Shown: positions 44,964 to 55,606 of the stretch, piece after piece
Numbering within the stretch: position 1 is the stretch's first letter
Layout of the letters: every line of letters starts with the position of its first letter
From: Nocardioides zeae
GTDB taxonomy: Bacteria; Actinomycetota; Actinomycetes; Propionibacteriales; Nocardioidaceae
Direction: 5' to 3'
Assembly (NCBI RefSeq): GCF_010686755.1
Contig: NZ_JAAGXA010000006.1
Coordinates: forward strand, 124,001 to 188,000
Length of the DNA stretch: 64,000 nucleotides
Program-made: the position numbers and the translations under genes
The notes under the pieces: generated by a model
The model's database searches: none
The model's input: the letters and a program-made list of their open reading frames with translations, nothing else
What the model was told of the DNA's origin: nothing

Positions 44964-45671
44964 TCACGGCAACGTGAACGACGACCCCGGCTGCGTCACG
45001 AGCACGAAGTCGACGGTGGTGCGCAGCGTGAAGCCGAGGTGCTCGTAGAGCCCGACCGCCCGGGCGTTGGCGGCGACCGTGTGCAGCAGGGGCAGCTCGC
45101 CCCGCTCCGTGATGCCTGCGGCGACGACGGCGACGAGCCCCGCGGCGTACCCGTGTCCCTGCCACGCCGGGTCGGTGCAGACCGCGCTGATCTCCGTCCA
45201 GCCGGCGGGGTGCATGCGCTCGCCCGCCATGGCCACGAGCTCGCCGTCGGGGGAGTGGACGCCCAGGTAGGTGCCCAGGGTGGCCGTGCGCGGGAAGAAC
45301 GGCCCGGGGCGGGTGCGGCGGACGAGGTCGAGCATCGCCGCCACGTCGGCGGGGTCGTCGGCGTCGAGCCGCCGGAGACCCGGCAGCGCACGGCGACCAC
45401 CGGCCAGCGGCCGCTCCGCCACCAGCTGCACGCCCGGCACGCTCTCGACCAGGCGCCACCCCGCGGGCACGGTGACGCGCGGCGCGGTGACGACCACGGC
45501 GTCGTCCGGGCCGAGGAGGTCGCGGAGGTCCGCCCAGCACGCGGGGTCCCCGGGGTCGGCGAGCCCCGCGAAGGGAGCCACGTCGGCCGCGTACCGCCGC
45601 GCCGAGCCGGCGCCGACGGCGCGGTCGGCGTGCGGACCCGTCAGGGAGGACCAGGCGACGTTGTCGAGCAC
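44964..45671 (-). CDS. GNAT-family N-acetyltransferase
   Basis: 235 residues. The C-terminal half has the GNAT acetyl-CoA signature: ISAVCTDPAWQGHGYAAGLVAVVAAGI, then LLHTVAANARAVGLYEHLGFTLR. The N-terminal half (~1-115) looks like a degenerate second GNAT-like lobe. Substrate unknown. GTG 45671 was chosen because the upstream extension is Arg-rich antisense text. Confidence 0.8.
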   Translation of the reverse strand: MLDNVAWSSLTGPHADRAVGAGSARRYAADVAPFAGLADPGDPACWADLRDLLGPDDAVVVTAPRVTVPAGWRLVESVPGVQLVAERPLAGGRRALPGLRRLDADDPADVAAMLDLVRRTRPGPFFPRTATLGTYLGVHSPDGELVAMAGERMHPAGWTEISAVCTDPAWQGHGYAAGLVAVVAAGITERGELPLLHTVAANARAVGLYEHLGFTLRTTVDFVLVTQPGSSFTLP

Positions 45672-45754
45672 GGGTCGAGGGTAGGGGTCATCCGATCGGG
45701 CGACGGCCCCGCGCGTCCGTTGTAGCGGACCGGGCCAGTCCCTAGGGTGCTGCA

Positions 45755-47406
<1,652 letters not shown>

Positions 47407-47410
<4 letters not shown>

Positions 47411-47838
47411 GCGACTGCGTCTTCTGCGGCATCGTCGCCGGCACCACCGAGGCCGACGTCGTGCACGCCGACGACGCGCTCGTCGCCTTCCTCGACCAGC
47501 GGCCGGTCTTCAAGGGCCACGTGCTGCTGGTGCCGCGCACGCACGTCGTGACGCTCGACGAGCTGCCCGCCGGGCTGCGCGACCCGTTCCTCGCGACCGC
47601 GCAGCGTCTCTGCCGCGCGGTGGTCGCGGGGCTGGGCGCGCAGGGCTCGTTCGTCGCGGTCAACAACACGGTCAGCCAGTCGGTGCCCCACCTCCACCTC
47701 CACGTGGTCCCGCGCACGAGGGGCGACGGCCTGCGGGGCTTCTTCTGGCCCCGCACGAAGTACGCCGCGGGCGAGCGCGCGGCGTACGCCGAACGTCTCC
47801 GCGCGGCCCTCGCGAGCGACCGTCCGAGCGATCGGTAG
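47407..47838 (+). CDS. HIT-family nucleotide hydrolase/transferase
   Basis: 143 residues. The HIT motif HLHLHVVP near residue 98 carries the catalytic His triad. The start VSDCVFCGIVAG has a Cys pair typical of actinobacterial HIT proteins. It acts on nucleotide phosphoramidates or dinucleotides. GTG 47407 overlaps the previous stop by 4 bp. Confidence 0.9.
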
Positions 47839-47848
47839 GGTGTGCCGC

Positions 47849-48616
47849 ATGGGTCGATTCGACGGACGAGTAGCAGTCATCACGGGCGCGGCACGAGGCA
47901 TCGGCTTCGGCACCGCCCAGCGGTTCGCGAGCGAGGGCGCCTCCGTGGCGATCCTCGACCTCGACGAGGGCTCGGCGGCCGACGCCGCGGGCCGCCTCGA
48001 GCTCGCCGACGGCGCGAAGGCGATCGGCATCGGTGCCGACGTCAGCGACAAGGCGTCGGTGGATGCCGCCGTCGAGCGCGTCGTCTCCGAGCTGGGCGGG
48101 ATCCACGTCCTGGTCAACAACGCCGGCGTCACGCGCGACAACCTGCTCCACAAGATGACCGAGGCCGACTGGGACATCGTCATGGGCGTGCACCTCAAGG
48201 GCGCGTTCCTCATGACGCAGGCGGCGCAGCGGCACTTCACCGAGCAGAAGTACGGCAAGGTCGTCTGCCTCTCCAGCGTCTCGGCGCTCGGCAACCGCGG
48301 CCAGGCCAACTACTCCGCGGCCAAGATGGGCATCCAGGGCTTCGTGCGCACGCTCGGCATCGAGCTGGGCCGTTTCGGCATCAACGTCAACGCCGTCGCC
48401 CCCGGCTTCATCGCCACCGAGATGACGGACGCGACCGCCGCCCGCGTCAAGATGAGCGTCGAGGACTTCCGGGCCGCCGCGGCGGAGCACAACCCCGTCA
48501 AGCGGGTCGGCTACCCCGAGGACATCGCCGCCGCGGTCGCCTTCCTCGCGAGCGACGAGGCGTCCTACATCACCGGCCAGACGCTGTACGTCGACGGCGG
48601 CTCCACCCTCGTCTGA
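47849..48616 (+). CDS. SDR reductase, 3-oxoacyl-ACP reductase-like
   Basis: 255 residues. NAD(P)-binding TGAARGIGFGTAQRFASEG, NNAG (VNNAGVTRDNLLHKM), catalytic Ser in SSVSALGNRGQANYSAAKMG with Tyr and Lys in YSAAK, and the end GQTLYVDGGSTLV. This is a complete FabG-type fold for NADPH-dependent reduction of 3-ketoacyl groups. Other ketone substrates are possible. ATG 47849 was chosen over a TTG-type start 9 bp upstream. It follows the HIT gene by 10 bp. Confidence 0.85.
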   Translation: MGRFDGRVAVITGAARGIGFGTAQRFASEGASVAILDLDEGSAADAAGRLELADGAKAIGIGADVSDKASVDAAVERVVSELGGIHVLVNNAGVTRDNLLHKMTEADWDIVMGVHLKGAFLMTQAAQRHFTEQKYGKVVCLSSVSALGNRGQANYSAAKMGIQGFVRTLGIELGRFGINVNAVAPGFIATEMTDATAARVKMSVEDFRAAAAEHNPVKRVGYPEDIAAAVAFLASDEASYITGQTLYVDGGSTLV

Positions 48617-48730
48617 CGCCCGTCCGGCCGGTTCGGACCGTCCGACGCGTCCTCGTCCCGCGCGCCTCCACCGCCCCGCCGCCGCGCATCGGCAGACTCC
48701 GCCGATGAGCGGACGTTGAGGAGCGGGTTG

Positions 48731-49747
48731 GTGCGTGGGACGAGGGTGCGGGTGCGGGCGGGTCTCGCCAGCGCCGTGGTGACGGGACTGCTGCTGAGCG
48801 GGTGCGCGTCGGACTTCGACTCCGCGGCCCCGGAGACCGAGGAGCCGGCGGCCGGCGCGACGACGTCCGCCGCGCCGACGACGTGGCCCTACCTGGGCAC
48901 CCCGCTGGCGGGCGGCGACGCCGCTCGACCGGTGCTGGTCGTCAAGATCGACAACACGCCCCGCGCGGCGCCCCAGGAGGGCCTCGGCCAGGCGGACCTG
49001 GTCGTGGAGGAGCTCGTCGAGGGTGGCTCCACCCGCCTGGCGGCCTTCTTCCAGTCGGCGTACCCCGACGAGGTCGGCCCGGTCCGCTCGATGCGCGCCA
49101 CCGACATCGGCATCGTGCCCGCGGACGGCAGCACCACCATCGTCACGAGCGGCGCCGCGCAGCGCACGATCGCGCGCATCGACGAGGCGGGGATCCCCTT
49201 CGTCGAGGAGGGGGCGCCGGGCTTCTCCCGCGCCACGGACCGCTCCGTGCCGTACAACCTCCTCGCCGACCTGACCGAGATCGAGCCGACGGTCACCGCC
49301 GGCGGCGAGCGGCCGGCCGACTACCTGGCGTGGGGCGAGAGCGACGCGTACGCCGCGGGCACGCCCGCGACCGAGGTCGACGTCCGCTTCTCGCCCGACC
49401 ACACGACGTCGTGGGAGCTGGACGGCAACCAGTACGTCGTCGACGACGCGTTCAGCGCGGACGGCGACGGGTTCAGCGCCGACACGGTGCTGGCGCTCGA
49501 GGTCGACGTCGTCGACGCGGGCTACCTCGACCCGGCCGGCAACCCGGTGCCCGAGTCCGTGTTCGAGGGCAGCGGCACCGCCACGGTGTTCCACGGCGGC
49601 CGGGCGGTCGAGGCCACCTGGAGCAAGGCGTCGGCCTCCGCCCCGGTGCGGCTGACGACGGCCGACGGTGCCGCCCTGACCGTCCCGCCGGGCCGCACCT
49701 GGATCGAGCTGGTGCCGAGCGGCACCGGGAGCGTCGACATCGGCTGA
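48731..49747 (+). CDS. DUF3048 (YerB-like) lipoprotein
   Basis: 338 residues. Lipobox LLSGC predicts lipid anchoring outside the membrane. VLVVKIDNTPRAAPQEGLGQADLVVEELVEGGSTRLAAFF and VGPVRSMRATDIGIV are the DUF3048 hallmark; the family has no settled function. GTG 48731 has GAGGAG 8 nt upstream; a TTG at 48716 is the alternative and would add five residues. Confidence 0.88.
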   Translation: MRGTRVRVRAGLASAVVTGLLLSGCASDFDSAAPETEEPAAGATTSAAPTTWPYLGTPLAGGDAARPVLVVKIDNTPRAAPQEGLGQADLVVEELVEGGSTRLAAFFQSAYPDEVGPVRSMRATDIGIVPADGSTTIVTSGAAQRTIARIDEAGIPFVEEGAPGFSRATDRSVPYNLLADLTEIEPTVTAGGERPADYLAWGESDAYAAGTPATEVDVRFSPDHTTSWELDGNQYVVDDAFSADGDGFSADTVLALEVDVVDAGYLDPAGNPVPESVFEGSGTATVFHGGRAVEATWSKASASAPVRLTTADGAALTVPPGRTWIELVPSGTGSVDIG

Positions 49748-49749
49748 GC

Positions 49750-50514
49750 TCAGCCTCGCGTGTCGCTCTCGTCGTCGGCGGCGTTCTCGTCCGCGATCGC
49801 GTCGGGCTCCGCGAGCTCGTCCGCGGTGGGGAGGGCGACGCCCGCCTCGCGGAGGAGCTGCATCCCGCTGATGAGGTAGCCGAACGCGATCTCGACGCGA
49901 CGGCTGGCGTCCGTGGGCTCGTCGCTCTCCGCGACGACCTCGCCGGCCGCGGCGAGCGCCCCGAAGAGGATGCGGCTGAAGGTTGCCACGAGGCCGGCGT
50001 CGACGGGCCGGTCGCGGTCGACCAGGAGCTGGCCCACGAGGTCGTGCACGACCGCGAGGCTGGAGCGCTCCTCCTGCTCGCGCACCCCCTCGTAGCCGAG
50101 CACCGCCGGCGCCTCCTGCACGACGACGCGCCGGTAGCCGGGTTGCTGGACGACGTCGACGAAGGCGCGCAACCCGGCGACGGCCTTGTCCCAGGGGTCG
50201 CGGTGCGCCTTCATCGCCGCCTGGATGACGCGGACGGCCTCGCCCTCCACGCGCTCGAAGACGGCCTCGAACAGCGCTCGCTTGCCGTTGAAGTGGTGGT
50301 AGAGCGCGCCCTTGGTGACCTCGGCGCCGGCGACGATGGCGTCGAGCGAGGTGCCCGTGTAGCCGTCCTCGGTGAAGAGGCGTTCGGCGACGTCGACGAG
50401 CGCGCGCTTGGTGGCGGCCGAGAACTGGGCGCGCCGGCCCGCTCCGGGCACGGAGGGCAGTCCGCCCCGCAGCAGCTTGGAGGCGGCGGACGCTTTCGAG
50501 GACGGCTTGGACAT
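49750..50514 (-). CDS. TetR-family transcriptional regulator
   Basis: 254 residues. N-terminal helix-turn-helix: AERLFTEDGYTGTSLDAIVAGAEVTKGALYHHFNGKRALFEAVFERVE (~residues 42-90). The C-terminal helical domain should bind a ligand. It is divergent from the hypothetical gene at 50689, with a tandem GTACGTAC element between them as the probable operator. ATG 50514. Confidence 0.9.
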   Translation of the reverse strand: MSKPSSKASAASKLLRGGLPSVPGAGRRAQFSAATKRALVDVAERLFTEDGYTGTSLDAIVAGAEVTKGALYHHFNGKRALFEAVFERVEGEAVRVIQAAMKAHRDPWDKAVAGLRAFVDVVQQPGYRRVVVQEAPAVLGYEGVREQEERSSLAVVHDLVGQLLVDRDRPVDAGLVATFSRILFGALAAAGEVVAESDEPTDASRRVEIAFGYLISGMQLLREAGVALPTADELAEPDAIADENAADDESDTRG

Positions 50515-50611
50515 CGCCGCCCAGCATAGGGACGTCACGGCGCCGGGTGGTGCGCGCCACGTGGGCGAGGTCACGGGTATCGGGGCTTCGGTCCGGGCAA
50601 CCGGTTCCGCA

Positions 50612-50642
50612 TACTCTGAGTACGTACCGTGAGTACGTACCG
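50612..50642. promoter_or_regulatory. Tandem palindromic operator between TetR and divergent gene
   Basis: TGAGTACGTACCG occurs twice head to tail (50617-50629 and 50630-50642). Each unit holds the 8-bp palindrome GTACGTAC, so two sites lie 13 bp apart. TACTCT at 50612 may be a -10 of the rightward promoter. The location between a TetR gene and its divergent neighbour supports an operator. Confidence 0.65.
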
Positions 50643-50688
50643 CAGGTACGGACCACGGACGCGATCGACCCATCGAAGGAGAGCACCC

Positions 50689-51243
50689 ATGACCTGGACG
50701 ACGTACCACCGTCGCGGCGAGGTTCTGAGCGCCGTCATCACGGCCGCGAACGAGCGCGGGGACGGGCTGCTCCCCACCGACGTCGAGGGCGTCGGCGCGG
50801 TCTTCCGCGACGAGCTCGACCTGCTCGGCGCCCTGCAGCTGCGCTGGCACACCCGCCTCTCCGGTCGCATCGACGGCCACCTCGGTCGCCAGCCGCTCGA
50901 CCTCGAGGCAGCGGTGGTGGACGCCTGGGTGGCGACCGCCGAGCAGATGCCGGGCGTCCGCGCCGTCCTCGACCGCGCGCTCGCCGAGGGCGTGGACCCC
51001 GAGGCCGACCGGCTGCTGGGCAACGCCGTCGCCAAGGAGCGCATGATGCTGGCCGCGATGGCCGGCCGGTCGAGCTACGACGACGAGGCCGCCGTCGCCG
51101 TGGGGGCGAGCATCGAGCACCGCGCCCGCCTCGCCTGGGCGAGCTCCGCGGGTGCGGCGCCCGCCCGTGCCGGCGCGCCGGCGACGGCGCCCGCACGCAC
51201 GACCACCCTCATCGACCGCCTGCGCTCGGCGCTCGCCTCCTGA
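50689..51243 (+). CDS. Conserved-looking hypothetical protein, TetR-divergent
   Basis: 184 residues, helical, no signal peptide or membrane helix. It starts MTWTTYHRRGEVLSAVITAANERGDG with AAGGAGAG before ATG 50689. An Ala/Pro linker separates the main part from a short C-terminal helix (TTLIDRLRSALAS). I do not recognise a family. Divergence from TetR across a tandem operator suggests TetR controls it. Confidence 0.65.
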   Translation: MTWTTYHRRGEVLSAVITAANERGDGLLPTDVEGVGAVFRDELDLLGALQLRWHTRLSGRIDGHLGRQPLDLEAAVVDAWVATAEQMPGVRAVLDRALAEGVDPEADRLLGNAVAKERMMLAAMAGRSSYDDEAAVAVGASIEHRARLAWASSAGAAPARAGAPATAPARTTTLIDRLRSALAS

Positions 51244-51284
51244 GCCGCTCGGGCTTTCGCGGGGGCACGGGGCATCATGGACCC

Positions 51285-51842
51285 ATGGCCCCGCTCCACT
51301 CCGGCATGCTCCTGGTCGCCGCCCCGGAGCTGCAGGACCCGAACTTCGAGCAGTCCGTCGTGCTGCTCCTCGACGCCGACGACGAGGGCGCCCTGGGGGT
51401 GATCCTCAACCGGCCCTCCCCGGTGCTCGTCGCCGACGTGCTCGAGGGGTGGCGGGACCTGGCGGTCGAGCCGGACGTGCTCTTCCAGGGCGGCCCCGTC
51501 TCCGTGGACGGCGCGCTCGCGCTCGCCCGACCGGCCGATCCCGGCACGCCCCCCGTCGGCTTCCGCGAGGTCGTCGACGGGCTCGGCGTGCTCGACCTGG
51601 ACACGCCGGTGGAGCTGGTGGCCGACGGTCTCGCCGGGCTGCGGATCTTCGTCGGCTACGCAGGCTGGGGGCCCGGCCAGCTCGAGGACGAGGTGGCCGA
51701 GGGCAGCTGGTACGTCGTGCCCGGCCGCATCGGCGACGTCTTCGCGCTCGACCCCGCCGAGCTGCGGCGGGACGTGCTGCGACGCCAGCCGGGGTCGCTC
51801 GCCTGGGCCTCCACGCGCCCCGTGGACCCCTCCCGGAACTGA
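51285..51842 (+). CDS. YqgE/AlgH (UPF0301) family protein
   Basis: 185 residues. HSGMLLVAAPELQDPNFEQSVVLLLDADDEGALGVILNRPS, LFQGGPV, and GYAGWGPGQLEDEVAEGSWYVVPG are the complete UPF0301 signatures. The family is widespread and its biochemical role is uncertain. ATG 51285 is the natural start (MAPLHSGM). Confidence 0.92.
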   Translation: MAPLHSGMLLVAAPELQDPNFEQSVVLLLDADDEGALGVILNRPSPVLVADVLEGWRDLAVEPDVLFQGGPVSVDGALALARPADPGTPPVGFREVVDGLGVLDLDTPVELVADGLAGLRIFVGYAGWGPGQLEDEVAEGSWYVVPGRIGDVFALDPAELRRDVLRRQPGSLAWASTRPVDPSRN

Positions 51843-51924
51843 CCCGGCCGGGCGGTCCGCGGCCGCTGCCCGGTGCCCGCCGACGAATCGCGGGTGTCGG
51901 CGGGGCGCCGTAGACTCGTCGACC

Positions 51925-52206
51925 GTGAGCACGCGCATCGGATTCTCTCCCGACACGAGTGGTGGCACGAGCGTCATCGAGGACCGGCGGACGGTCCCGA
52001 CCGACGAGGGCGACCACGAGCGCTTCAGCCACTACGTGCCGAAGGACAAGCTCACCGAGGCGATGGTCATGGGCACGCCCGTGATCGCGCTCTGCGGCAA
52101 GGTCTGGGTGCCGAGCCGTGCCCCGGAGAAGTACCCCGTGTGCCCGGACTGCAAGGAGATCTGGGAGTCCATGGGGGACGACGCCGGCTCGGGCGACAAG
52201 GCGTGA
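51925..52206 (+). CDS. DUF3039 family small protein
   Basis: 93 residues. ERFSHYVPKDKLTEAMVMGTPVIALCGKVWVPSRAPEKYPVCPDCKEIW holds the Cys (LCGK, CPDC) cluster of this actinobacterial family, probably a zinc site. GTG 51925. Its stop overlaps the GTG of the helicase gene (GTGA 52203-52206), an arrangement conserved in the group and suggesting joint function. Confidence 0.88.
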   Translation: MSTRIGFSPDTSGGTSVIEDRRTVPTDEGDHERFSHYVPKDKLTEAMVMGTPVIALCGKVWVPSRAPEKYPVCPDCKEIWESMGDDAGSGDKA

Positions 52207-54017
52207 CGCGGCCCCCCCTCCAGACCGGGGCCGAGCAGCCCACCACCGTCGACCTCTCGCCCGCGTGGCCCGACCGCGCGGCGTGGGGCACGGCCACGTC
52301 GCTGCGCGCCTGGCAGCAGTCCGCCATGCGGCAGTACCTCGAGGAGGCCCCCAAGGACTTCCTCGTCGTCGCGACGCCCGGTGCCGGCAAGACGACGTTC
52401 GCGCTCTCGGTCGCCAAGGAGCTGCTGGAGCGCCGCGTCATCGACCGCCTCACGATCGTGGCGCCCACGGAGCACCTCAAGGTGCAGTGGGCCGCGGCCG
52501 CGGCGAAGGTCGGGATCCCCGTGGACCCCGCGTACGCCGCGGGCCAGGGCCGCACGTCGAAGGAGTACATCGGCATCGCCGTGACGTACGCCGGGGTGTC
52601 GGTCAACCCCCTGGCGATGCGCATCCGCACCGAGCGGTTCCGCACGATGGTCATCCTCGACGAGATCCACCACGCCGGTGACGCCAAGTCGTGGGGCGAG
52701 GGCGTGCTCGAGGCCTTCGGTCCCGCCTCGCGGCGCCTGGCCCTCACCGGCACGCCGTTCCGCTCGGACATCAACCCCATCCCGTTCGTCCGCTACGTCG
52801 ACGGCCCCGACGGCGTGCCCCGGTCGGCGGCGGACTTCGCGTACGGCTACGAGCACGCCCTGGCCGACCACGTCGTGCGGCCGGTGCTGTTCCTGGCCTA
52901 CTCGGGCGAGATGCAGTGGCGCACGAAGGCCGGCGACGAGCTGACCGCTCGGCTCGGGGAGCCCCTGACGAAGGACATGACCGCGCACGCGCTGCGCACG
53001 GCGCTGGATCCCAAGGGGTCGTGGATGCCGTCGGTGCTCGAGGCCGCCGACAAGCGGCTCTCCGAGGTGCGGCGGCACGTGCCCGACGCGGGCGCGCTGG
53101 TGATCGCGACCGACCAGGAGTCGGCGCGCGCCTACGCGAAGCTGATCAAGGACATCACCGGCGAGTCGGCGACCCTCGTGCTCAGCGACGAGAAGGCGGC
53201 CTCGAAACGCATCTCGGAGTTCTCCGACAGCGACAGCCGCTGGATGGTGGCGGTCCGCATGGTGTCCGAGGGGGTCGACGTGCCCCGCCTGGCCGTCGGC
53301 GTGTGGGCGACGACGACCTCCACCCCCCTGTTCTTCGCGCAGGCGGTGGGTCGTTTCGTGCGCGCCCGCAAGCGCGGCGAGACCGCGTCGATCTTCCTGC
53401 CCTCGGTGCCGCGGCTGCTGGAGTTCGCCTCCGAGCTCGAGGTCCAGCGCGACCACGTGCTGGGGCGCGCCGTGAAGGACGAGGACGACATCTTCGCGGC
53501 CGAGGAGGACCTGCTGGCGCAGGCGAACGCCGCCGAGGCGGCCTCGGACGAGCAGCTCGGCAACTTCGAGTCGCTCGGCTCGGCGGCGGTCTTCGACCGC
53601 GTGCTGTACGACGGCGGCGAGTTCGGCCACGAGGGCGAGGTGAGCGTCGGGTCGGAGGAGGAGATGGACTTCCTCGGCATCCCGGGCCTCCTCGACGCCG
53701 ACCAGGTGCGGGACCTGCTGCAGACGCGCCAGAGCGAGCGTGCGCAGAAGAAGCGCGACGCCGCGGCCTCCCGGCCCGCGTCGGAGGCCGCTGCCCCGCG
53801 GGTCGAGACCACCGCGCACGAGCAGCTGGCGGTGCTCCGCCGCGAGCTCAACGGGCTCGTGGCGGCGTGGAACCACCGCACCGGCCAGCCGCACGGCGTG
53901 ACCCACGCGGCGCTCCGGAAGGAGTGCGGCGGGCCGCCCGCGGCGGTGGCCACCGCCGAGCAGCTGCGCGCACGCATCGACAAGATCCGCGACTGGGCGG
54001 TCCAGCGCCGTACGTGA
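52203..54017 (+). CDS. DEAD/DEAH-box helicase (SF2)
   Basis: 604 residues. RecA1: Q-like region RAWQQSAMRQYLEE, Walker A VVATPGAGKTTFAL, DEIH box MVILDEIHHAGD, motif III ALTGTPFR. RecA2: MVSEGVDVPRLAVGVWAT and motif VI QAVGRFVRARKRGE. The C-terminus (~460-604) is an acidic linker and a helical bundle. It should be an ATP-driven nucleic-acid remodeller; its target is unknown. The GTG start overlaps the DUF3039 stop. Confidence 0.9.
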   Translation: MTRPPLQTGAEQPTTVDLSPAWPDRAAWGTATSLRAWQQSAMRQYLEEAPKDFLVVATPGAGKTTFALSVAKELLERRVIDRLTIVAPTEHLKVQWAAAAAKVGIPVDPAYAAGQGRTSKEYIGIAVTYAGVSVNPLAMRIRTERFRTMVILDEIHHAGDAKSWGEGVLEAFGPASRRLALTGTPFRSDINPIPFVRYVDGPDGVPRSAADFAYGYEHALADHVVRPVLFLAYSGEMQWRTKAGDELTARLGEPLTKDMTAHALRTALDPKGSWMPSVLEAADKRLSEVRRHVPDAGALVIATDQESARAYAKLIKDITGESATLVLSDEKAASKRISEFSDSDSRWMVAVRMVSEGVDVPRLAVGVWATTTSTPLFFAQAVGRFVRARKRGETASIFLPSVPRLLEFASELEVQRDHVLGRAVKDEDDIFAAEEDLLAQANAAEAASDEQLGNFESLGSAAVFDRVLYDGGEFGHEGEVSVGSEEEMDFLGIPGLLDADQVRDLLQTRQSERAQKKRDAAASRPASEAAAPRVETTAHEQLAVLRRELNGLVAAWNHRTGQPHGVTHAALRKECGGPPAAVATAEQLRARIDKIRDWAVQRRT

Positions 54018-54044
54018 GCGGGGTCGTCAGGCGGGTCAGGCGCC

Positions 54045-54527
54045 TCAGGCGCTGTGGGCCGGCCGGGCGCCCGGGCCGATCCCGAGCACCGTCTCCCGGG
54101 GATCGGGCAGGGTGTGCCCCTCGGAGCAGACGGGCACGACGTCGACCCGGCCGCCGCAGTCGCGGTGCCGGAACTCGATCGGCGGTCCGGCCTCGTCGGC
54201 CAGGTGGCGGTCCCCCCAGCGGGTGAGGGCGATGAGCGCCGGCTGCAGGTCGAGGCCCTTGGGGGTCAGGCGGTACTCGTGCCGGACCCGCGAGCCCGGG
54301 TCCTGGTAGGGCTCCCGCACGAGGATGCCGGCGTCGACGAGGTTGCCGAGCCGGTCGGTGAGCACCTGGCGCGGGATGCCCGTGTGCTGACGGATGTCCT
54401 CGAACCGGCGGACGCCGATGAAGACCTCGCGCAGCACGACGAGGGTCCAGCGCTCGCCGAGCACCTGCATGGCGCGCACGAGCGAGCAGTTGTCGGTGGT
54501 GTAGTCGAGGACGGCGGGCCGGGGCAC
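54045..54527 (-). CDS. HxlR-family transcriptional regulator
   Basis: 160 residues. NCSLVRAMQVLGERWTLVVLREVFIGVRRFEDIRQHTGIPRQVLTDRLGNLVDAGIL is the full HxlR winged-helix domain including its N-terminal Cys. The C-terminal extension holds RDCGGR and VCSEG, probably a small metal or redox site. GTG 54527 fits a leaderless start with TAGGGT just upstream on the minus strand; a GTG at 54536 is possible. Divergent from the thioesterase. Confidence 0.85.
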   Translation of the reverse strand: MPRPAVLDYTTDNCSLVRAMQVLGERWTLVVLREVFIGVRRFEDIRQHTGIPRQVLTDRLGNLVDAGILVREPYQDPGSRVRHEYRLTPKGLDLQPALIALTRWGDRHLADEAGPPIEFRHRDCGGRVDVVPVCSEGHTLPDPRETVLGIGPGARPAHSA

Positions 54528-54589
54528 GGTGCCCACCCTACGACCTAGGTCTCGTTGACAGATGCAGGTCGGGGTGGTTGCCTGCGTCC

Positions 54590-55045
54590 ATGACGCAGAC
54601 CCAGCCCCACGCTGCCCCCATGGACGGTCTCGCCCAGCTGCGGGCGATGGCCGAGGGCCACCTGCCACCCGCCCCCGTGGCGGCCACCCTCGGCATGCGC
54701 GGCTTCGCGGTCTCGGAGACGGGCCGGGTCACGGTCGAGCTCGTGCCCGACCCGGCGCGCCACGACAACCCGCTGGGCACGGTGCACGGCGGCGTGCTCT
54801 CGACGCTGCTGGACACCGTCTGCGGCTGCGCGGTGCACGCGACGCTCGCCGCGGGGGAGACCTACACCTCGCTCGACCTGACGGTGAAGTTCCTGCGTCC
54901 CGCCACCGTGGCCTCCGGCGTGCTGCGGGCCGAGGGCACCGTGATCCAGCGCGGGCGACGCACCGCTCTCGCCGAGGGACGCCTCACCGACGCGGCTGGG
55001 CGCCTCGTCGCCTACGCGACGTCGAGCTGCATGATCTTCGCCTGA
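54590..55045 (+). CDS. PaaI-type hotdog thioesterase
   Basis: 151 residues. Hotdog fold with NPLGTVHGGVLSTLLDTVCGCAVHATLAAGETYTSLDLTVKFLRPA; the HGG loop and the following acidic helix residue are the PaaI active-site features. It should hydrolyse acyl- or aryl-CoA. ATG 54590 (MTQTQPHAAP) is preferred to an upstream start. The divergent HxlR regulator probably controls it. Confidence 0.87.
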   Translation: MTQTQPHAAPMDGLAQLRAMAEGHLPPAPVAATLGMRGFAVSETGRVTVELVPDPARHDNPLGTVHGGVLSTLLDTVCGCAVHATLAAGETYTSLDLTVKFLRPATVASGVLRAEGTVIQRGRRTALAEGRLTDAAGRLVAYATSSCMIFA

Positions 55046-55126
55046 CGACGGAACCGGAGCGGCTCCGCGGCCGTCCTAGGGTGGTACGACGTTGCCTGAC
55101 GTCCCCGACCCAGGAGCTGATCTCGG

Positions 55127-55600
55127 ATGTTCCTCCACCGCACCCTCCCGCTCTCCGCCCTCGCCGTCGGCCTGGTGCTCGCGCTCGGCGCCTGCGGCTC
55201 GGCAGACGACCCGGCCGAGCCGGGCGCCGCCGACTCGACCCCGCCGGACGCCACCGGGGGCACGCCCCAGAGCCCCTCGCTCTCCGACCCGTCCACGCTC
55301 AGCCCCTCGGACGGGTCGGGCTCGGACGACGGAGCCGACGAGGTGCTAGCAGGTGCCATCGCCGACCTCGCCGAGCGGGAGAGCGTCCCGTCCGGCGAGG
55401 TGGTGGTGGTGAGCGACGCCGCGGTCCAGTGGCGCAGCGGTGCCCTGGGGTGCCCGGAGCCCGGCATGACCTACACCCAGGCCATCACTCCCGGTCGGCA
55501 GATCCTGCTGGAGGTGGCCGGCGAGACGTTCGCCTACCACGCGGCGACGGACGGACCCGCGTCGTACTGCGTGAACCCCGAGGAGCCGGCCTCCGAGTGA
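55127..55600 (+). CDS. Putative lipoprotein with Ser/Asp/Pro linker
   Basis: 157 residues. Lipobox LGAC (Cys ~23), then a disordered Pro/Ser/Asp-rich linker (~30-75), then a small domain. WRSGALGCPEPGMTYTQAITPGRQILLEVAGETFAYHAATDGPASYC is a recurring exported-domain pattern with one Cys pair, which binds or inhibits unknown partners. ATG 55127. Confidence 0.7.
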   Translation: MFLHRTLPLSALAVGLVLALGACGSADDPAEPGAADSTPPDATGGTPQSPSLSDPSTLSPSDGSGSDDGADEVLAGAIADLAERESVPSGEVVVVSDAAVQWRSGALGCPEPGMTYTQAITPGRQILLEVAGETFAYHAATDGPASYCVNPEEPASE

Positions 55601-55606
55601 GGTCGC

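Noticed and set aside
47672..50686. 1004-residue minus-strand open frame
   Set aside because: Covers FabG-like, DUF3048 and TetR genes in the wrong frame; Arg/Gly-rich with no domain.
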